Origin: an uncultured Nocardioides sp.
GTDB taxonomy: Bacteria > Actinomycetota > Actinomycetes > Propionibacteriales > Nocardioidaceae
Direction: 5' to 3'
DNA: 14,669 nt
Assembly (NCBI RefSeq): GCF_946885725.1
Contig: NZ_CAMPGZ010000100.1
Coordinates: 1-14,669, forward strand
The notes under the pieces were generated by a model. It saw nothing but the letters and a program-made list of their open reading frames with translations, was not told the origin of the DNA and did no database searches. Positions 14,318 through 14,669 of this stretch are shown here, one piece after another (positions within the stretch are counted from its first letter, which is position 1; each line of letters opens with the position of its first letter). The position numbers and the translations under genes are program-made.

Positions 14318-14323
14318 ACACTA
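14318..14323 (-). promoter_or_regulatory. Leaderless -10 of dinG
   Basis: TAGTGT on the minus strand ends six bases before the GTG at 14311, with no Shine-Dalgarno sequence between. The spacing equals that of the M28 peptidase promoter. It abuts the inverted repeat at 14324-14355. Confidence 0.5.
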
Positions 14324-14355
14324 ACGGGCACCACCCCCAGCGGAGTGGTGCCCGT
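14324..14355 (-). terminator. 11-bp perfect inverted repeat between the broken gene and dinG
   Basis: ACGGGCACCAC (14324-14334) and GTGGTGCCCGT (14345-14355) pair perfectly around a 10-base loop. It lies 15 bases beyond the stop of the upstream minus-strand gene, so it probably ends that transcript; there is no U-tract. Its far arm touches the dinG -10 and its body covers the -35 region, so it might alternatively be an operator. Confidence 0.55.
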
Positions 14356-14370
14356 CCGGTGTCCTGTGGA

Positions 14371-14669
14371 TCAGAAGTCCTCAGGCATCTCCATCCCAGA
14401 GACGGCGAACGCGTCGGGCAGGGCGGCCTCCGCCGCGGCGAAGTCGAGGTGGCCGATGGCCTTGTTGGAGCGGCCCTGCTTCGCCAGGCCTCCGGCCCTG
14501 ACTCCATGCGCCTCGATCAGCGTGTCAGGACCGGCGCCGACCGCGTCGTACACGATCTGGCCGCCTTCCTCACACAGACCGAACACAGACCGATCTCGGT
14601 CACGAGGCTCTCCAGCGTGAGGTAGCCGTTCGAGCCGGCCATGCCGGCGGCGGCGTGCTCGTTGAGGTG
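14371..14669 (-). pseudogene. 3' part of an unrecognised gene, frameshifted by an 11-bp duplication
   Basis: The gene enters from the right edge. From the edge one frame reads well (HLNEHAAAGMAGSNGY, then LTLESLVTEIGLC) down to base 14583. A second frame then reads EEGGQIVYDAVGAG onward and ends in GMEMPEDF with TGA at 14371. Between them lies an exact 11-base tandem duplication. Removing one copy joins the two frames without a gap into 95 codons plus stop. As given, the first frame runs to a premature TGA at 14517-14519, so about 49 residues of the native C-terminus would be lost or replaced. I do not recognise the family; the end is Ala/Gly-rich and soluble in character. The cause could be a true mutation, a reversible repeat, or a sequencing or assembly error. 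Confidence 0.8.
14572..14593. repeat. Perfect 11-bp tandem duplication
   Basis: ACACAGACCGA occurs twice in a row (14572-14582 and 14583-14593). Flanking bases differ on both sides, so there are exactly two units. Eleven is not a multiple of three, so the duplication shifts the reading frame of the minus-strand gene. Confidence 0.95.

Noticed and set aside
12863..14620. A 585-codon plus-strand open frame across dinG
   Set aside because: It is an antisense shadow of a helicase gene with all motifs intact. The product is low-complexity and matches nothing known to me.

Overview
This is a high-GC chromosomal segment from an actinobacterium. Coding third positions are strongly G/C, the -10 elements are of the TANNNT kind, several genes begin directly at a likely transcription start, and the SOS boxes have the TCGAAC-N4-GTTCGA form typical of Actinobacteria. 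A Nocardioides-like or related Propionibacteriales host is plausible, but that is an inference from gene content rather than a measured placement.

Left part (1-2628): an apparently non-coding stretch with strong hairpins, then a single-membrane-pass LysM protein read leftward, a short-chain dehydrogenase (SDR) read leftward, and lexA read rightward. The LysM gene has one perfect and two near-match LexA boxes upstream. A fourth box sits on the lexA promoter between lexA and the SDR gene. This resembles the lexA / cell-division-suppressor pair of mycobacteria and corynebacteria (ChiZ, DivS), here with an SDR gene between the partners.

Middle part (2635-8089): six genes, mostly alternating in strand. 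They are a calcineurin-type phosphoesterase (-), an M28 metallopeptidase lipoprotein (+), a CapA-family lipoprotein (-), a Nudix hydrolase (+), a secreted allene-oxide-cyclase-barrel-like protein (+), and an FAD-dependent monooxygenase (-). Convergent ends touch or overlap, while divergent starts share short promoter gaps.

Right part (8210-14669): a six-helix membrane protein translationally coupled (ATGA overlap) to a complete self-sufficient CYP102-type P450-reductase fusion of 1080 residues, then a DinG/XPD-type iron-sulfur helicase on the opposite strand. At the right edge is the 3' end of an unrecognised gene whose frame is broken by a perfect 11-bp tandem duplication.

DinG and lexA lie close together in other actinobacteria (Streptomyces, from memory). 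The roughly 9.6 kb from the phosphoesterase through the P450 may therefore be accessory DNA set into a conserved DNA-repair neighbourhood. The most notable points are an Asp in place of the NADPH-2'-phosphate-binding Arg of P450 BM3, the loss of BM3's fatty-acid carboxylate anchors, the LexA-box cluster at the LysM gene, and the 11-bp frameshifting duplication. I see no CRISPR array, tRNA, rRNA, transposase or phage gene.
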